NCBI GenBank assembly: GCA_021297815.1 | Contig: JAJTGK010000002.1 | Location: 1 to 63,325, forward strand | Direction: 5' to 3' | Length of the DNA stretch: 63,325 bases | From: Planctomycetaceae bacterium | Lineage (GTDB): Bacteria > Planctomycetota > Phycisphaerae > Phycisphaerales > SM1A02 | Shown: positions 8,679 to 20,882 of the stretch, piece by piece | Position numbering within the stretch: the stretch's first letter is position 1 | How the letters are laid out: each line of letters starts with the position of its first letter | Translations under genes and position numbers: made by a program | Notes under the pieces: generated by a model | Seen by the model: only the letters and a program-made list of their open reading frames with translations | What the model was told of the DNA's origin: nothing | The model's database searches: none

Positions 8679-9941
8679 ATGCGGCGCGATGCGACACTCT
8701 TCCTCGTGCTTCTCGCCATGTCGCTCGCCGCCGCCGAGCCGCCTGCGAACACGCCGCCCGCATTCACCAAGCGCACGCTCAGCAAGGAGTTCGTCGCCGA
8801 AGGCTGCACCGCGGCCGACTTCAACCGCGACGGCGCGACCGACATCGCCGCAGGCCGCTTCATCTGGCTCGGCCCCAAGTACGCCACGCGCGTCGCCTTC
8901 ACACCCGAGCGCAAGAACCCCGACGGCACGAGCCGCGAGCCATACCGCGCCGACACGGGCTACTCCGACTACTTCGAGCAGTTCGCCCACGACTTCACGG
9001 GCGACGGCTGGACCGACATCCTCGTCTACGGCATCCCTGGCGCCGCCGCGAGCGTGTTCGTGAACCCCGCGACGCGCGACCTCGCCGCGCACGGCGACTG
9101 GCAACGCAGCGACATCTTCGATGTGGCGAACGGCGAGTCGCCCGACCTCGTCGACCTCACGGGCGACGGGAAGCCCGAACTCCTCTGCCACACCGACGGC
9201 CGCTTCGGTTTCGCCGAGATCGACTGGTCGATTCCGCCCGCAAGCACCCTTGCGAAGGCGCGATTCCGCCCGATCACCGCGAAGTCCGCCGAGGGCGATG
9301 CGGCGATCCACCGCTACACGCACGGCTACGGCGCAGGCGATGTGAACGGCGACGGCCGCATCGACATCCTGACGAACGCGGGCTGGTACGAGCAGCCCGC
9401 CGACCGCTCGACCGACGCGCCCTGGCCCTTCCACGCCGCGAACTTCGGCGAGGGCGGCGCGCAGATGTACGCGCTCGACGCGAACGGCGACGGCCGCAGC
9501 GACATCGTCACAAGCATCAGGGCGCACGGCTACGGCATCTCGTGGTTCGAGCAGAACGCCGACCGCACCTTCGCCGAGCGCGCGATCCTCGGTCGCACCG
9601 CGCAGGAGAACGCGAACGGCGCGGGCTTCAGCCAGCCTCACGCGCTGCGCATCGCCGACATCAACCAGGATGGCCTGCCCGACATCGTCTCGGGCAAGCG
9701 ACGCTGGGCCCACGGTCCGCTCGGCGACGAGGAGCCGATGGCGCCGCCCGTCCTCTGCTGGTTCGAGCTGCGTCGCGAAGTCGATGCTTCAGGTCAGCCC
9801 ACCGCACGCTTCGTCAAGCACACGATCGACGACGACAGCGGCGTGGGCACGCAGTTCTGGACGGGCGACCTGAACGCCGACGGAAAGCCTGACATCGCCG
9901 TCGCGAACAAGCATGGCGTGTTCGTCTTCGAGCAGCGGTGA
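8679..9941 (+). CDS. Secreted FG-GAP/VCBS-repeat beta-propeller protein
   Basis: 420 residues. A signal peptide (about residues 1-20, ending AAAEPP) precedes repeated calcium-binding blades built around D-x-N/D-x-D-G-x-x-D: ADFNRDGATDIAAG, HDFTGDGWTDILVYG, VNGDGRIDILTNAG, DANGDGRSDIVTS, INQDGLPDIVSG and LNADGKPDIAVAN. Such integrin-like propellers are common secreted proteins in planctomycetes and usually bind ligands or polysaccharide; no catalytic residues are evident. The ATG at 8679 is 7 bases after the stop of the NagB/PIG-L gene, so the two are likely one operon. Confidence 0.85.
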   Translation: MRRDATLFLVLLAMSLAAAEPPANTPPAFTKRTLSKEFVAEGCTAADFNRDGATDIAAGRFIWLGPKYATRVAFTPERKNPDGTSREPYRADTGYSDYFEQFAHDFTGDGWTDILVYGIPGAAASVFVNPATRDLAAHGDWQRSDIFDVANGESPDLVDLTGDGKPELLCHTDGRFGFAEIDWSIPPASTLAKARFRPITAKSAEGDAAIHRYTHGYGAGDVNGDGRIDILTNAGWYEQPADRSTDAPWPFHAANFGEGGAQMYALDANGDGRSDIVTSIRAHGYGISWFEQNADRTFAERAILGRTAQENANGAGFSQPHALRIADINQDGLPDIVSGKRRWAHGPLGDEEPMAPPVLCWFELRREVDASGQPTARFVKHTIDDDSGVGTQFWTGDLNADGKPDIAVANKHGVFVFEQR

Positions 9942-10107
9942 GCCCCTTCGCTCTTGCTGGATCGGGAATCACGCAGAAATCCGATCCTTCTCCGAAAGCA
10001 AGTCTCGGAAATCGCCGAAAACCTGACTGTCTGCGATTCCATCGCGCTCAAGGCGCGACCGTTGTGAAGCGTCTCCTCGCTTCCGGACGAAACGGTCGCC
10101 TCTGCGG

Positions 10108-10127
10108 GGCGGCCTTTCACGGCCGCC
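10108..10127. terminator. Hairpin between converging genes (possible terminator)
   Basis: Perfect 7-bp stem GGCGGCC/GGCCGCC with a six-base loop, in the gap between the converging FG-GAP gene and the zinc-ribbon membrane protein gene. A short TTTT lies 10 bases downstream on the + strand, so it is a weak intrinsic terminator candidate that could serve either side. Confidence 0.4.
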
Positions 10128-10149
10128 TCGCGCGCGTTTTCACATCGCG

Positions 10150-11763
10150 TCAGTCGATCACCTCGCCCATGTCGTTCTCGACCGAGAACTCCTCGGGCTC
10201 GCGGTCGATCGCCTGCGCATCCGCCGCCGCCGTGAACGACACCGCGCGCCCAGGTCGCCCCGTGCGATCGAAGTCCACCGTCCAGAGCCCCGCGACATAC
10301 GCGTACTGCGCGGGCCCTTCCGACGCGGGCCCACGCGGCACGCCCGTCAGCCGCAGCTCGAACGGCCGTGCGCCGTCGAAGCCAGGCGCTCGAAACTCAG
10401 GCCGCGCGCCCTGCGTGTACGGATCGAAGTCCGCGGGCTCGCTCCAAGTCCGTCCATCCTGCCGCAGCTCTGCGCGTACGGCCGCAATCACGCCGTTGAT
10501 GCGGCCCATGGCGCCAAGTTCGATGCGCACCTTGGACTCGTCGCCCGCGCCGGTCACGCGCACGCTCGCGTCGCGAGCCTTCTCGCCAACCCACTCGGTG
10601 AGCATCCTTCCACCCGCGGCGATCACCGTCGGCTCGCCCGCTTCGCGCGCGGCGAAGACGATCGTCCACTCGTGCTCGAATGGTTCCTCGACGCCCTCGC
10701 TGCCGTCGATCTGCGCGCCCAACTCGCGCGCAGCCACGGTGCCCACCGTCGCCCGAATGCGAACCTGCCCGTTCCACGCAGGGTCCGCGCGCGCGGCACC
10801 GATGTCGATGTTCGTGCCGAAGGTACCGCTCGCCCGCAGGCGCCCGAAGGGGCTGCGGACCTCGACCTCCGTCCCATCGTTGCGCAGGTAGTACGCGCGC
10901 GCTTCCCCGAACGCGAGCGACCGCCCGAACAGCTCGAATCCAGTCGAGATCAGCCGCACCGTGCGAACCTCGGTCGGCGAACCGCGTCGTGTGGCGCGCG
11001 TGCGCGGCTCGTCATCGAGCGTCATGCGCAGCTTCGGGCCGCGGAGAAACGCCTTCTTCGCCGCCGTGCTTGCAAGGACAGGCTCCGCGATGTCGACAGG
11101 AAGCCGGCCCATCGACGACATGGGATCGCCGAACAGCGCCTCGGCGGCGCGCGGCTCGCGCGTGAGCAACGCTGCGAGTGCATCGCCGAACGCGCGCTGG
11201 CGCTCGGTGCTCGCGGCGAAATGCAGCGTTGCGCCTGCCGACGCCGATTGATACGCGATCTGGACGATCGCCTCGCAAATCGCCTTGCGCACGCTGGCAT
11301 CGGTCGCAAATCGCTCGGTGGCGACGCGCCACGCCTCTTCGGTCTCGTTCGATGCGGCTCCACCGAGCAGGTACTGAAGGTCGTACGCCGCCGTCGCGTC
11401 GCCTCCCGCGCTCGCGTCGATCAGCGCCCCCGTGGCCTGCGGCCGTGCAAGGCGCTGCGGACCGCCAGAATTCATGTGCAACGCGACGATTCCAGCGGGC
11501 ATCAGGACAAGCAGCGTGAGTGAGATCGCGAGCAGGCCTCGCCTAAGGCGCCAGGTTCCCGCGACCAGCGCATCGGGCCTCGTCAGATCCGCGCCGCAGT
11601 CGGAGCACCGCGCAGGCGGTTCGGCAGTGCGCGGGAACTGGTGCCGACACCTTCGGCATCGCACATCGATTCCCACGCGGCGCCCTGCGAGCGCCAAACC
11701 GAGCAGGAACAGGCCTGCAGCAACCGACAGCGTGAGGAAGATTCCGAGAAAGTTGCCGATCAC
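10150..11763 (-). CDS. Membrane-anchored zinc-ribbon protein of unknown function
   Basis: 537 residues, unrecognised. A membrane helix at about residues 3-25 is followed by a short zinc ribbon with two Cys pairs (CRRC and CSDC, residues about 36-55), then a second membrane helix (about residues 72-93), leaving some 440 residues outside or inside as one large globular domain. The start is the GTG at 11763: AAGGAG lies 8 bases before it, and it puts the first helix at the N-terminus. A GTG at 11802 would add 13 residues with an extra CVSC. The gene follows another hypothetical gene by 66 bases on the same strand. Codon choice is less biased than in most of the window. Confidence 0.65.
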   Translation of the reverse strand: MIGNFLGIFLTLSVAAGLFLLGLALAGRRVGIDVRCRRCRHQFPRTAEPPARCSDCGADLTRPDALVAGTWRLRRGLLAISLTLLVLMPAGIVALHMNSGGPQRLARPQATGALIDASAGGDATAAYDLQYLLGGAASNETEEAWRVATERFATDASVRKAICEAIVQIAYQSASAGATLHFAASTERQRAFGDALAALLTREPRAAEALFGDPMSSMGRLPVDIAEPVLASTAAKKAFLRGPKLRMTLDDEPRTRATRRGSPTEVRTVRLISTGFELFGRSLAFGEARAYYLRNDGTEVEVRSPFGRLRASGTFGTNIDIGAARADPAWNGQVRIRATVGTVAARELGAQIDGSEGVEEPFEHEWTIVFAAREAGEPTVIAAGGRMLTEWVGEKARDASVRVTGAGDESKVRIELGAMGRINGVIAAVRAELRQDGRTWSEPADFDPYTQGARPEFRAPGFDGARPFELRLTGVPRGPASEGPAQYAYVAGLWTVDFDRTGRPGRAVSFTAAADAQAIDREPEEFSVENDMGEVID

Positions 11764-11829
11764 GAGACGCGCTCCTTCGCCGCAAGATACGCACCGCGCC
11801 ACTCGAAATGACCTCTGCCGCTCGCCGAA

Positions 11830-12784
11830 TCAGCCGAGCGGCGTCTCCAGCTCCACGCGGTCCACGACGACCGCAGCAGGCTGGAGCACGACGGTCGACC
11901 GGGGCGCACCCGACGCGTCCTTCAGCCGTCGCGAGGTGAACACGAGCCCGAGCGAACCGCGGATCTCGACCTCAAGCGACAGCAGATCGACGGCACCGCC
12001 AAGCGTGAACTCCGCGCGCGTGCCGTTCGCGACGAGAGCAAGCGGCCGCGGCTCGCGCTCGCCGCGCACGAGCGTGCAGGAAACCTGCGAAAAATCCATC
12101 GTCGCCACCTCGGCGGCGCGCTCCGACGCCATCTGCACGCCGCAGGGCTTCGTCGGGTCGACCGCGAGCGCAAGCCCCGCCTGCGTCGCAGCGACGGGCT
12201 TCGTGTCGTCGCCGAGGCGGTCGAAGTCGAACAGCCTTCCCTTGATGCGCGCGTCGAACGCAAGCGCAGGCTCGAGCACGATCGCATCCACCACGCAGTC
12301 CTTGGCAAGCGCGATCTGCTCGGGCGAAAGCCGCGACACGCCTTGTACGCCGTACGAGCGCACCGAATCGAGCACCGAGATCGCCACCACGAGCGCCGTC
12401 GCGCGCGTCGACGCATCCTCGACCGCCGCATGCAGCGCCTCGAGCCGAGGCGTCGAGGCCCAGTACGCGTTCTCCGCCACGGGAAACGCGTCGGGGTACA
12501 CCCACTCCTCGAAGCGCGGTTCACTTGCGGCGTTCGCAAGCATCGTGCGCACGAAACGCTCGGGCGAGATGCGCGCGGGCTTCGCGTCCTTCTCGCAGCC
12601 CTCGATCACCCACCAGCCGCGCGTCAGCACGATGCGTCGCGCAGGTGCGCCGCTTGGGCAGCTTTCGCCCAAGGACCACGCCCCACACGGCCAGCACCGA
12701 TCCGCCCAGAACCGCAAGACACCCCGCGCTCGCGATCGCCGTGAGCAACCAGAGGGGAGAACCGAGGACAAGCGCCGACTGCAT
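11830..12784 (-). pseudogene. Hypothetical membrane-anchored protein, apparently frameshifted near its N-terminus
   Basis: Two frames seem to be parts of one gene. From ATG 12784 a strongly hydrophobic N-terminus reads MQSALVLGSPLWLLTAIASA and continues to VLGRKLPKRR, a typical membrane anchor plus basic stop-transfer. Past about 12650 that frame degrades, while the neighbouring frame becomes protein-like (ARRIVLTRGWWVIEGCEKDA) and runs to the stop at 11830. One extra base near 12640-12670 would explain this. Without the anchor the downstream frame would need to start in unlikely sequence. The body is about 270 residues with no family I recognise. It may be a real pseudogene, a sequencing error or frameshifting. 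It sits upstream of the zinc-ribbon membrane gene and is divergent from the GAF gene. Confidence 0.5.
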
Positions 12785-12830
12785 GACCGATCGCGCGCAG
12801 TGTATCGCGCTTCACGGCTATCCTCGGCGC

Positions 12831-13247
12831 ATGCACCACGCCGAGTCCGACCAGTCGCTGCTCGAGGCCGTTATCCGCGAGTTCCGCGCCGAAAGCGGCA
12901 CGCTGCACGCGCTCGGCGCCGACGGCGCGCTGCACCTGCGCGCCGCGATCGGCATTCCCGCGCCCGTCCTCGACATCGTGCGCGTGGTGCCGCTCGGCAA
13001 GGGCATGGCGGGCCTTGCCGCCGAGCGACGGTGCCCCGTGAACTCGTGCAACATCCAGCAGGATTCGTCGGGCGATGTGCGCCCGGGCGCCCGCGCCACC
13101 GGGCTTGCGGGCAGCGTCTGCGTGCCAGTGCTCGCCGCATCGGGCGAACTGCTCGGCACGCTTGGCATCGCCACGCGCGCCGAGCGCACCTTCACGCCCG
13201 ACCAGGAGCGCGCGCTCATGCAGCGCGGGCTCGCGTTCTTCGCGTAG
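12831..13247 (+). CDS. GAF-domain protein
   Basis: 138 residues, essentially one GAF domain. It shows the usual order: LEAVIREFRAESGTLHAL, LHLRAAIGIP, then LGKGMAGLAAERRCPVNSCN and SVCVPVLAASGELLGTLGIA. GAF domains bind small ligands (cyclic nucleotides, tetrapyrroles) or sense redox state; here the Cys within VNSCNIQ could be a redox or ligand contact, which is only a guess. No output domain is attached, so it would work through a partner. ATG 12831 is the natural start, diverging from the gene ending its 5' side at 12784. It converges on the glycosyltransferase gene 22 bases downstream. Confidence 0.75.
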   Translation: MHHAESDQSLLEAVIREFRAESGTLHALGADGALHLRAAIGIPAPVLDIVRVVPLGKGMAGLAAERRCPVNSCNIQQDSSGDVRPGARATGLAGSVCVPVLAASGELLGTLGIATRAERTFTPDQERALMQRGLAFFA

Positions 13248-13268
13248 CGCGCGCCACGCGCGCCGCAG

Positions 13269-15122
13269 TCATCGCGCGATGTGGATCACCGCGTGGTCGA
13301 CGGGGTCGCCGTCCGAGTAGTTGAACCCGCGGAGTTCGCCGACCTGCATGCCAAGCTGCAGGAACTCCTGCGCGTTCGCACGCGGCACGACGAGGTACGC
13401 GCCCTTGTTCTCCGCGCACCACGCGAGGATCCGCGGCCGCGTCTCGTCGGTGACCTTCTCGCCGAGCCGGTCGAGCCTGTCGCGCGTCGTCCAGAGCAGC
13501 GAGTCCTCGCCGTAGCCGACGCCGCCGATCCGCGGGAAATCCGCGTCGCGCGGCGTCTTGCCCGACGCGTCGGCCACGATGCCCACGATGCGCGGCGTGT
13601 TCCAGATCCAGTGCATCGAGGGAATCCACGCGCCGAACAGCGCCATCTCGGCAAGCGCCGTCGCGGGAATCGCCAGGATCACCGCCGCGGCGAACCGCGT
13701 CGCGAGCGCGTACCGCCACGCCTTCACGACCATGAGCAGCGCCAGCAGCGTCGCGACCGACGCGACGGCGATCGCGAGCGCCGACGACTCGCCAAGCGCA
13801 GGCCACGAAGGCTGCGCGCCCACCGTGCGCCCCGTCGCGCCAAGCCAGATCCAAAGCCCAGCACCCGCGGCCGAAAGCACGCAGCCGACCACCATCCACG
13901 CGGTCATGCCCGCGCGGTCGCCCGCGTTGATCGGCTTCGGCAGCGCGCGCAGCCCGCCAAGCGCAAGCCGCGCGCCCATGAGCGCAAGCGCGGGGTACAC
14001 GGGCAGCACATAGTGCGGGAACTTCGTCACGATGAGCTCGAACGCGAGCCAGGTCGGCACGATCCAGAAGAAGAGGAAGAGCTCGGCGTCGCGCCCGCGC
14101 ACGCTGGCGAAGCGTGCCCTCATCCGCGCCACGAATCCCGTCGCGGGCGCATGCCGCACCGAGAACGCGCGCTTCACCATGCGCTCGAAACCGAGCAGCA
14201 CGAGCAGCGATCCTGGGAAGAAGAACGCGAACACCGTGATCAGGTAGTACCCGGGCGGCGCACCGTGGCCTTCGGCGCCCTCGCGCGCCCGCTGCAGCAC
14301 CTCGCGATCGAACGCCGCCTTCAGCGTGTCCCACCCGACCTCGCGCACCGCAAGCAGGATCCACGGCGCCGCAAGCGCGGCCAGCACCACGAGCCCCGTG
14401 ATCGGCCGCAGCCGCCACAGGAACCGCCACTCGCGCCGTGCCGCCGCGCAGCCGAGCGCGCAGGTTCCCGCGACGAACGGCGTGATCGGCCCCTTCGCCA
14501 GGATGCCAAGCCCCACGAACGCCCAGAAGAGGACCACCGTGCCGAGCGGCAGCCCGCCGCGCGCCGCGGGGTCGCGGCGATGCGTGCTCCACAGCGCCCA
14601 CAGCGCGCACATCGCGAGCGTCGTCGTGAGAAGCAGCAGTTCGTCCGCGCGCGCCATGTGGGTGTCGGTCACCACCACGGGCGAGACCACGATCAGGCAC
14701 GCGGCAAGAAGCCCCGTGTTTCCACCCAGCATGCGGCGGCCGAGCCACACCGTGCACAGCGCCGCCGCGAGCGCCGCGAGGGCGCTCGGCAGGCGGTACA
14801 TCCAGATCGCGTCGTTGCGCGGCTCGCCACCTGTCATCGCAAGCACCGTCGGCGCCTGCGCCCAGTAGATCAGCGGCGGCTTCTTCAGGCGGATCTCGTC
14901 GCCCACGCGCGGAATCACCCAGTCGGCGAGCCGATCGCTCTCCGCCATCTGCCGCGACGCCTGCGCGAACCGCGGCTCGTCGCGGTCGGTCACGGGCACC
15001 GCGGCGATGCCGACGAGGAATGTGCAGGCCGCCAGCAGGCAGACGATCGTCGCGGAGAGGATCCACGAGTCGCGCTTGCGGAAGCCGCTTTCCGCGCCCA
15101 GTTGCTGCAGCCATCGAGCCAT
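13269..15122 (-). CDS. ArnT/PMT-type glycosyltransferase (GT-C fold), polytopic membrane protein
   Basis: 617 residues with about a dozen hydrophobic segments. The first extracytoplasmic loop has the family's acidic signature TDRDEPRFAQASRQM (about residues 48-62), and a KPPLIYW motif follows, as in 4-amino-arabinose or dolichyl-phosphate-mannose transferases. These enzymes move a sugar from an undecaprenyl-phosphate donor to lipid A, glycan or protein on the outer face of the inner membrane; donor and acceptor are unknown here. The C-terminal 150 residues form a soluble domain. ATG 15122 is used because the next upstream codons are charged and the first helix starts about residue 22. It diverges from the DUF4239 gene, about 150 bases away. 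Confidence 0.8.
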   Translation of the reverse strand: MARWLQQLGAESGFRKRDSWILSATIVCLLAACTFLVGIAAVPVTDRDEPRFAQASRQMAESDRLADWVIPRVGDEIRLKKPPLIYWAQAPTVLAMTGGEPRNDAIWMYRLPSALAALAAALCTVWLGRRMLGGNTGLLAACLIVVSPVVVTDTHMARADELLLLTTTLAMCALWALWSTHRRDPAARGGLPLGTVVLFWAFVGLGILAKGPITPFVAGTCALGCAAARREWRFLWRLRPITGLVVLAALAAPWILLAVREVGWDTLKAAFDREVLQRAREGAEGHGAPPGYYLITVFAFFFPGSLLVLLGFERMVKRAFSVRHAPATGFVARMRARFASVRGRDAELFLFFWIVPTWLAFELIVTKFPHYVLPVYPALALMGARLALGGLRALPKPINAGDRAGMTAWMVVGCVLSAAGAGLWIWLGATGRTVGAQPSWPALGESSALAIAVASVATLLALLMVVKAWRYALATRFAAAVILAIPATALAEMALFGAWIPSMHWIWNTPRIVGIVADASGKTPRDADFPRIGGVGYGEDSLLWTTRDRLDRLGEKVTDETRPRILAWCAENKGAYLVVPRANAQEFLQLGMQVGELRGFNYSDGDPVDHAVIHIAR

Positions 15123-15270
15123 GCGCGCGATGGTACCGTCCGTGTGCGCCGCTGGGCCGCGCGGCGATATCGCGCCTTCCATGCCGAGCGCAGCAAATGC
15201 GCGCTGCATTGGTCGCGGCTGCATGGCCCTCCATCCCATGGTGGTACCTTCCGCACGGAGCCCGCCAAAC

Positions 15271-16038
15271 ATGTTCCGCCTCTTCGAGTCGTTCCTCTCG
15301 CTTCCCGCGCCCGTCATCGCGCTGGTCATCTGCGCGCTGTGGGCGCTGGTGGCGCTCGCGGTCCATCGCCTCGTGGTGCCGTGGCTCTGCGGGCGCGATG
15401 GCCGAAAGCTCGTGCGCTTCGAGTCCGAGGTCACCTCGCAGATCGCGCTCGCATTCGGCCTGCTGCTCTCCTTCAACGCGGTGTGGCTGTGGGACCGCTC
15501 CGACCGCGTGCAGTCTGCGGTCATCGAAGAGGCGGCCGCGATGCAGGCGCTGCTCGACGACGCCGACCTGCTCGACGACGCGACGCAGGCGTCCGCGGTG
15601 CGCGTTGCCGTGCGCGACCACGCGCGCTACATCGCCGACACCGAGTGGCCCACGCTCGCGGATTCATCCACGGATCCCTCGCGGCCCGAGACCGCGGTCG
15701 TCCTTCGCAAGGTCGCGCACAGCGCGGGCGGCGCGCCGCTCCTCGATATCGTGAAGGCGGCCGAGGCTGCGCGTGACACGCGCATCCGCGCGGGACTCGC
15801 CTCCATGTCATCCGCACGGTGGGGAGTCGTGCTCATCCTCGGCATCCTGCTCGTCGTCTCGATCGGCGCGCTGCACGGCGAATGCCCGCGAAGCCGCAAG
15901 CTCGCGCTCACGCTCGTCACGCTCGCGATCGGATTCTGCTTCTCGGTGCTCCTCGTGCACGCGCGGCCGTTCGTCGGCGAGTACGCGATCAAGCCCGACG
16001 CGCTGCGCGCGGTCGCCGAGCGCGCCGTCGCTCCATGA
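15271..16038 (+). CDS. DUF4239 (bestrophin-like) membrane protein
   Basis: 255 residues. Two N-terminal membrane segments (about 12-34 and 48-68) with SEVTSQIALAFGLLLSFNAV, a cytoplasmic helical region and two C-terminal segments (about 185-205 and 212-232) give the four-helix layout of DUF4239, a family distantly like bestrophin channels. Function is not established; ion transport is possible. ATG 15271 has GGAG 10 bases before it. It ends 15 bases from the converging clpB stop. Confidence 0.7.
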   Translation: MFRLFESFLSLPAPVIALVICALWALVALAVHRLVVPWLCGRDGRKLVRFESEVTSQIALAFGLLLSFNAVWLWDRSDRVQSAVIEEAAAMQALLDDADLLDDATQASAVRVAVRDHARYIADTEWPTLADSSTDPSRPETAVVLRKVAHSAGGAPLLDIVKAAEAARDTRIRAGLASMSSARWGVVLILGILLVVSIGALHGECPRSRKLALTLVTLAIGFCFSVLLVHARPFVGEYAIKPDALRAVAERAVAP

Positions 16039-16053
16039 ACCGTCGCGCGCCGA

Positions 16054-18675
<2,622 letters not shown>

Positions 18676-18693
18676 GGTGTGGGGCTCTTCCTG

Positions 18694-18708
18694 CCTCCGA
18701 CTCGGAGG
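18694..18708. promoter_or_regulatory. Palindrome in the clpB leader (possible operator)
   Basis: CCTCCGACTCGGAGG is a perfect inverted repeat of 7-base arms around one base, 18 bases upstream of the clpB start codon. It could be a protein-binding site or a small leader hairpin near the ribosome-binding region. Only the symmetry supports it; no known regulator motif was recognised. Confidence 0.3.
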
Positions 18709-18839
18709 TGGCCGCGCAGCGCAAAGGCCGCGCCAGCCCTGGGAGCGCGCGACACGCGCGGCGCGTTGCCAACCCGTGCACGGCGGCGTGCAGCGCTGCC
18801 GAATGGGCAGATGGTCCAGGTTGTGCGGCGGCGCGCCCG

Positions 18840-19757
18840 TCAGCGGGCCAGGTATTCGACGGGAAACGCCGTGGGAACGAGCTCGTCGCGCCCGCTCAGC
18901 CAGCCCACCAGCCACTCGAACGCGTCGACCAGCCGCGGGCCAGGCCTGTTGAACATCTGGTTTCCGTCGACGAGCGCGACTGCGCCCGCGCGGCCCTCGA
19001 GCACCGCAGGCAGGAGCGGCCACCATCGCGTCCGCTCGAGCGCCGCCAGTTCGCGGCGGACGCGCTCCATGTCGAAGCCGCATGGGCAGATCACCACGCG
19101 TTCGGGCGCGGCCTCGAGGATCTCCTCGGGCGTCGCCCTGCGCGACTTCGCGCCGCCCGCGTTCAGCGAGTGCCGCGCGCCCGCCGCCTCGATGAGCGAC
19201 GGCGTCCAGTGCCCGCCCACGAACGGCGGGTCGCACCACTCGAGGAAGAGCACCTCGGGCCCGGGCACATAGGGGTTCACATAGTCGATCGCGCTCCAGT
19301 AGCGCGCGCGCAGGTCGACCATCGCGGCCTCCGCGCGCACGCCGAGCCCCGTCGCGTCGCCCACGCGCAGCAGGTCGTCGAACACATCGAACACGCTCTT
19401 CGGGTTCAGGTTCACGATGCGCGGCGGTTTCGGCAGCCTGGCCGCGACGCGCTCCACCGAACGGAGGTCGATCGAGCACACCTCGCAGAGATCCTGCGTC
19501 AGGATCACATCGGGCGCGAGCTCGGCAAGCAGCCGCTCGTCGAGTTCATACAGGCTTTCGCCTGCGGCGAGCGCCGACGAGACCTCGGCATCGATCGCCG
19601 CCGAGTCGCCGCCATGCGTGCGCGCGCGGGTGAGCACGGGCACATGCCCGAGATCCGCGGGGAAATCGCACTCGTGGCTGCGGCCGACGAGCAGCTCGCG
19701 CCCGCCCGCGGCGACGAGCAGTTCGGTGGCGGATGGAAGCAGGCTCACGACGCGCAT
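18840..19757 (-). CDS. BtuF-like cobalamin/iron-siderophore-binding protein
   Basis: 305 residues of the Peripla_BP_2 type: [19 protein letters not shown] at the start, [13 protein letters not shown] in the middle, a long linking helix, and [16 protein letters not shown] later. Members bind vitamin B12 or ferric siderophores for ABC importers. There is no signal peptide and no membrane anchor, and no permease or ATPase gene adjoins it, so it may belong to the cytoplasmic cobalamin-binding subgroup rather than being a transporter subunit. ATG 19757 is chosen over a codon 9 bases upstream because the first beta strand starts right after it. It diverges from the PEP-CTERM-like protein gene. Confidence 0.75.
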   Translation of the reverse strand: MRVVSLLPSATELLVAAGGRELLVGRSHECDFPADLGHVPVLTRARTHGGDSAAIDAEVSSALAAGESLYELDERLLAELAPDVILTQDLCEVCSIDLRSVERVAARLPKPPRIVNLNPKSVFDVFDDLLRVGDATGLGVRAEAAMVDLRARYWSAIDYVNPYVPGPEVLFLEWCDPPFVGGHWTPSLIEAAGARHSLNAGGAKSRRATPEEILEAAPERVVICPCGFDMERVRRELAALERTRWWPLLPAVLEGRAGAVALVDGNQMFNRPGPRLVDAFEWLVGWLSGRDELVPTAFPVEYLAR

Positions 19758-19999
19758 CGCGGCCAAGGGTAGCGGCGGAACGGGGCAGCGGGGGCGGCGC
19801 TCCGCACAGGCCGCGCAGACCGAACCCCCGCGCCGCCGTGCGCCCGCACAGGCCGCACGCGCCGCGCGCCCTGACCCGCGAAATCACGCAGCGCACGCAA
19901 GTCGCTTTGTTTCCGCGCGGCGCATCGCACAGTGAAGTTGTCCAGCGCGGACGGCCCCGGGGGCCACGAGCGCACGGACCCGAAAGGACAACCGAAAAC

Positions 20000-20782
20000 A
20001 TGCATCGCACCACCATCGCCACCGGTCTGTTTGTCGCCTTCGCCTCGAGCGCCGTCGCGTCGGCCAGCATCTCCGCCTCGGTCGGCACGATCAAGCAGAT
20101 CCTGCCGCGCCCGACCATCGAGTACCAGGGCGCGTTCGGCGCGCACATCGCCTCGCGCGTCGACGCGAGCGGCGCACGCACCATCTCGAGCCTCGACCTC
20201 TTCGGCATCGCCACCCAGCTCGGCGGAAACCTGTCGCTCGTCGGCCTGCGCATCTACGACACGGGCGCGAACACCTACGGCTCGTGGAGCCCCGGCGCCG
20301 ACATCGACCTCGTGCGCATCGTGGGCGGCGCCACCGACGGCAGCATGAGCTGCGGCTACACGGGCATCGTGGCGCAGCACCTCGGCGAGGCCGAAAGCGT
20401 CATCGCGGCGCGCGTCGCCGACTGCGACGCCGTGAGCGGCGACCAGCACTACAACAGCCAGCACTTCCTCTCGCTCGGCCTCGGCGGCGCGATGACCATG
20501 TCGTTCAACGGCTACTACCACGGCAGCACGGGTGGCTCGGGCTCGTCGTCGGGCGGCGCGGGCGGCGGCCCTGGCAGCTGGACGGGCGGGTCGGGCGGCG
20601 ATGGAAGCACCCCCGTCTTCGGCGGCATGCTCGTCACCCAGGGCATGCGTCTCGAGATCGGCGAGGCGGGCACGGGCGAGTCGTACGGCGTCGAGCTCGT
20701 CTTCGAGCAGGCCGCGGTGCCCGCGCCTGGAGCGGTCGCGCTGCTCGGACTTGCGGGCCTGATGGCGCGTCGCCGCCGCTGA
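20000..20782 (+). CDS. Secreted protein with PEP-CTERM-like C-terminal sorting tail
   Basis: 260 residues. A signal peptide (about 1-23, ending VASAS) is followed by a beta-rich domain with four cysteines, then a Gly/Ser-rich low-complexity stretch (about residues 174-202). The last 22 residues are a tripartite tail: VPAPGA, a hydrophobic helix (VALLGLAGLMA) and RRRR. That is the layout of PEP-CTERM proteins sorted by exosortase-like enzymes in planctomycetes. AAAGGA lies near the start codon. It is unrecognised beyond this architecture. It sits directly before the type II secretion genes, separated from gspF by a strong hairpin. Confidence 0.75.
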   Translation: MHRTTIATGLFVAFASSAVASASISASVGTIKQILPRPTIEYQGAFGAHIASRVDASGARTISSLDLFGIATQLGGNLSLVGLRIYDTGANTYGSWSPGADIDLVRIVGGATDGSMSCGYTGIVAQHLGEAESVIAARVADCDAVSGDQHYNSQHFLSLGLGGAMTMSFNGYYHGSTGGSGSSSGGAGGGPGSWTGGSGGDGSTPVFGGMLVTQGMRLEIGEAGTGESYGVELVFEQAAVPAPGAVALLGLAGLMARRRR

Positions 20783-20882
20783 AACACCAGAAACACCACG
20801 CAGACCCGAACCGCGGCCCGCGCAAGGCGCGCCCGAAGGTCCGCGTACCGCGCGAGATGTGCGGAAACGATCGATGCATGTG

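Noticed and set aside
11763-11802. Upstream GTG start for the zinc-ribbon membrane protein
   Set aside because: The GTG at 11763 has AAGGAG eight bases before it and puts the membrane helix at the N-terminus; the upstream GTG has neither.
18676-18839. CIRCE (HrcA) operator upstream of clpB
   Set aside because: No TTAGCACTC-N9-GAGTGCTAA-like sequence is present in the gap; only an unrelated 15-base palindrome.
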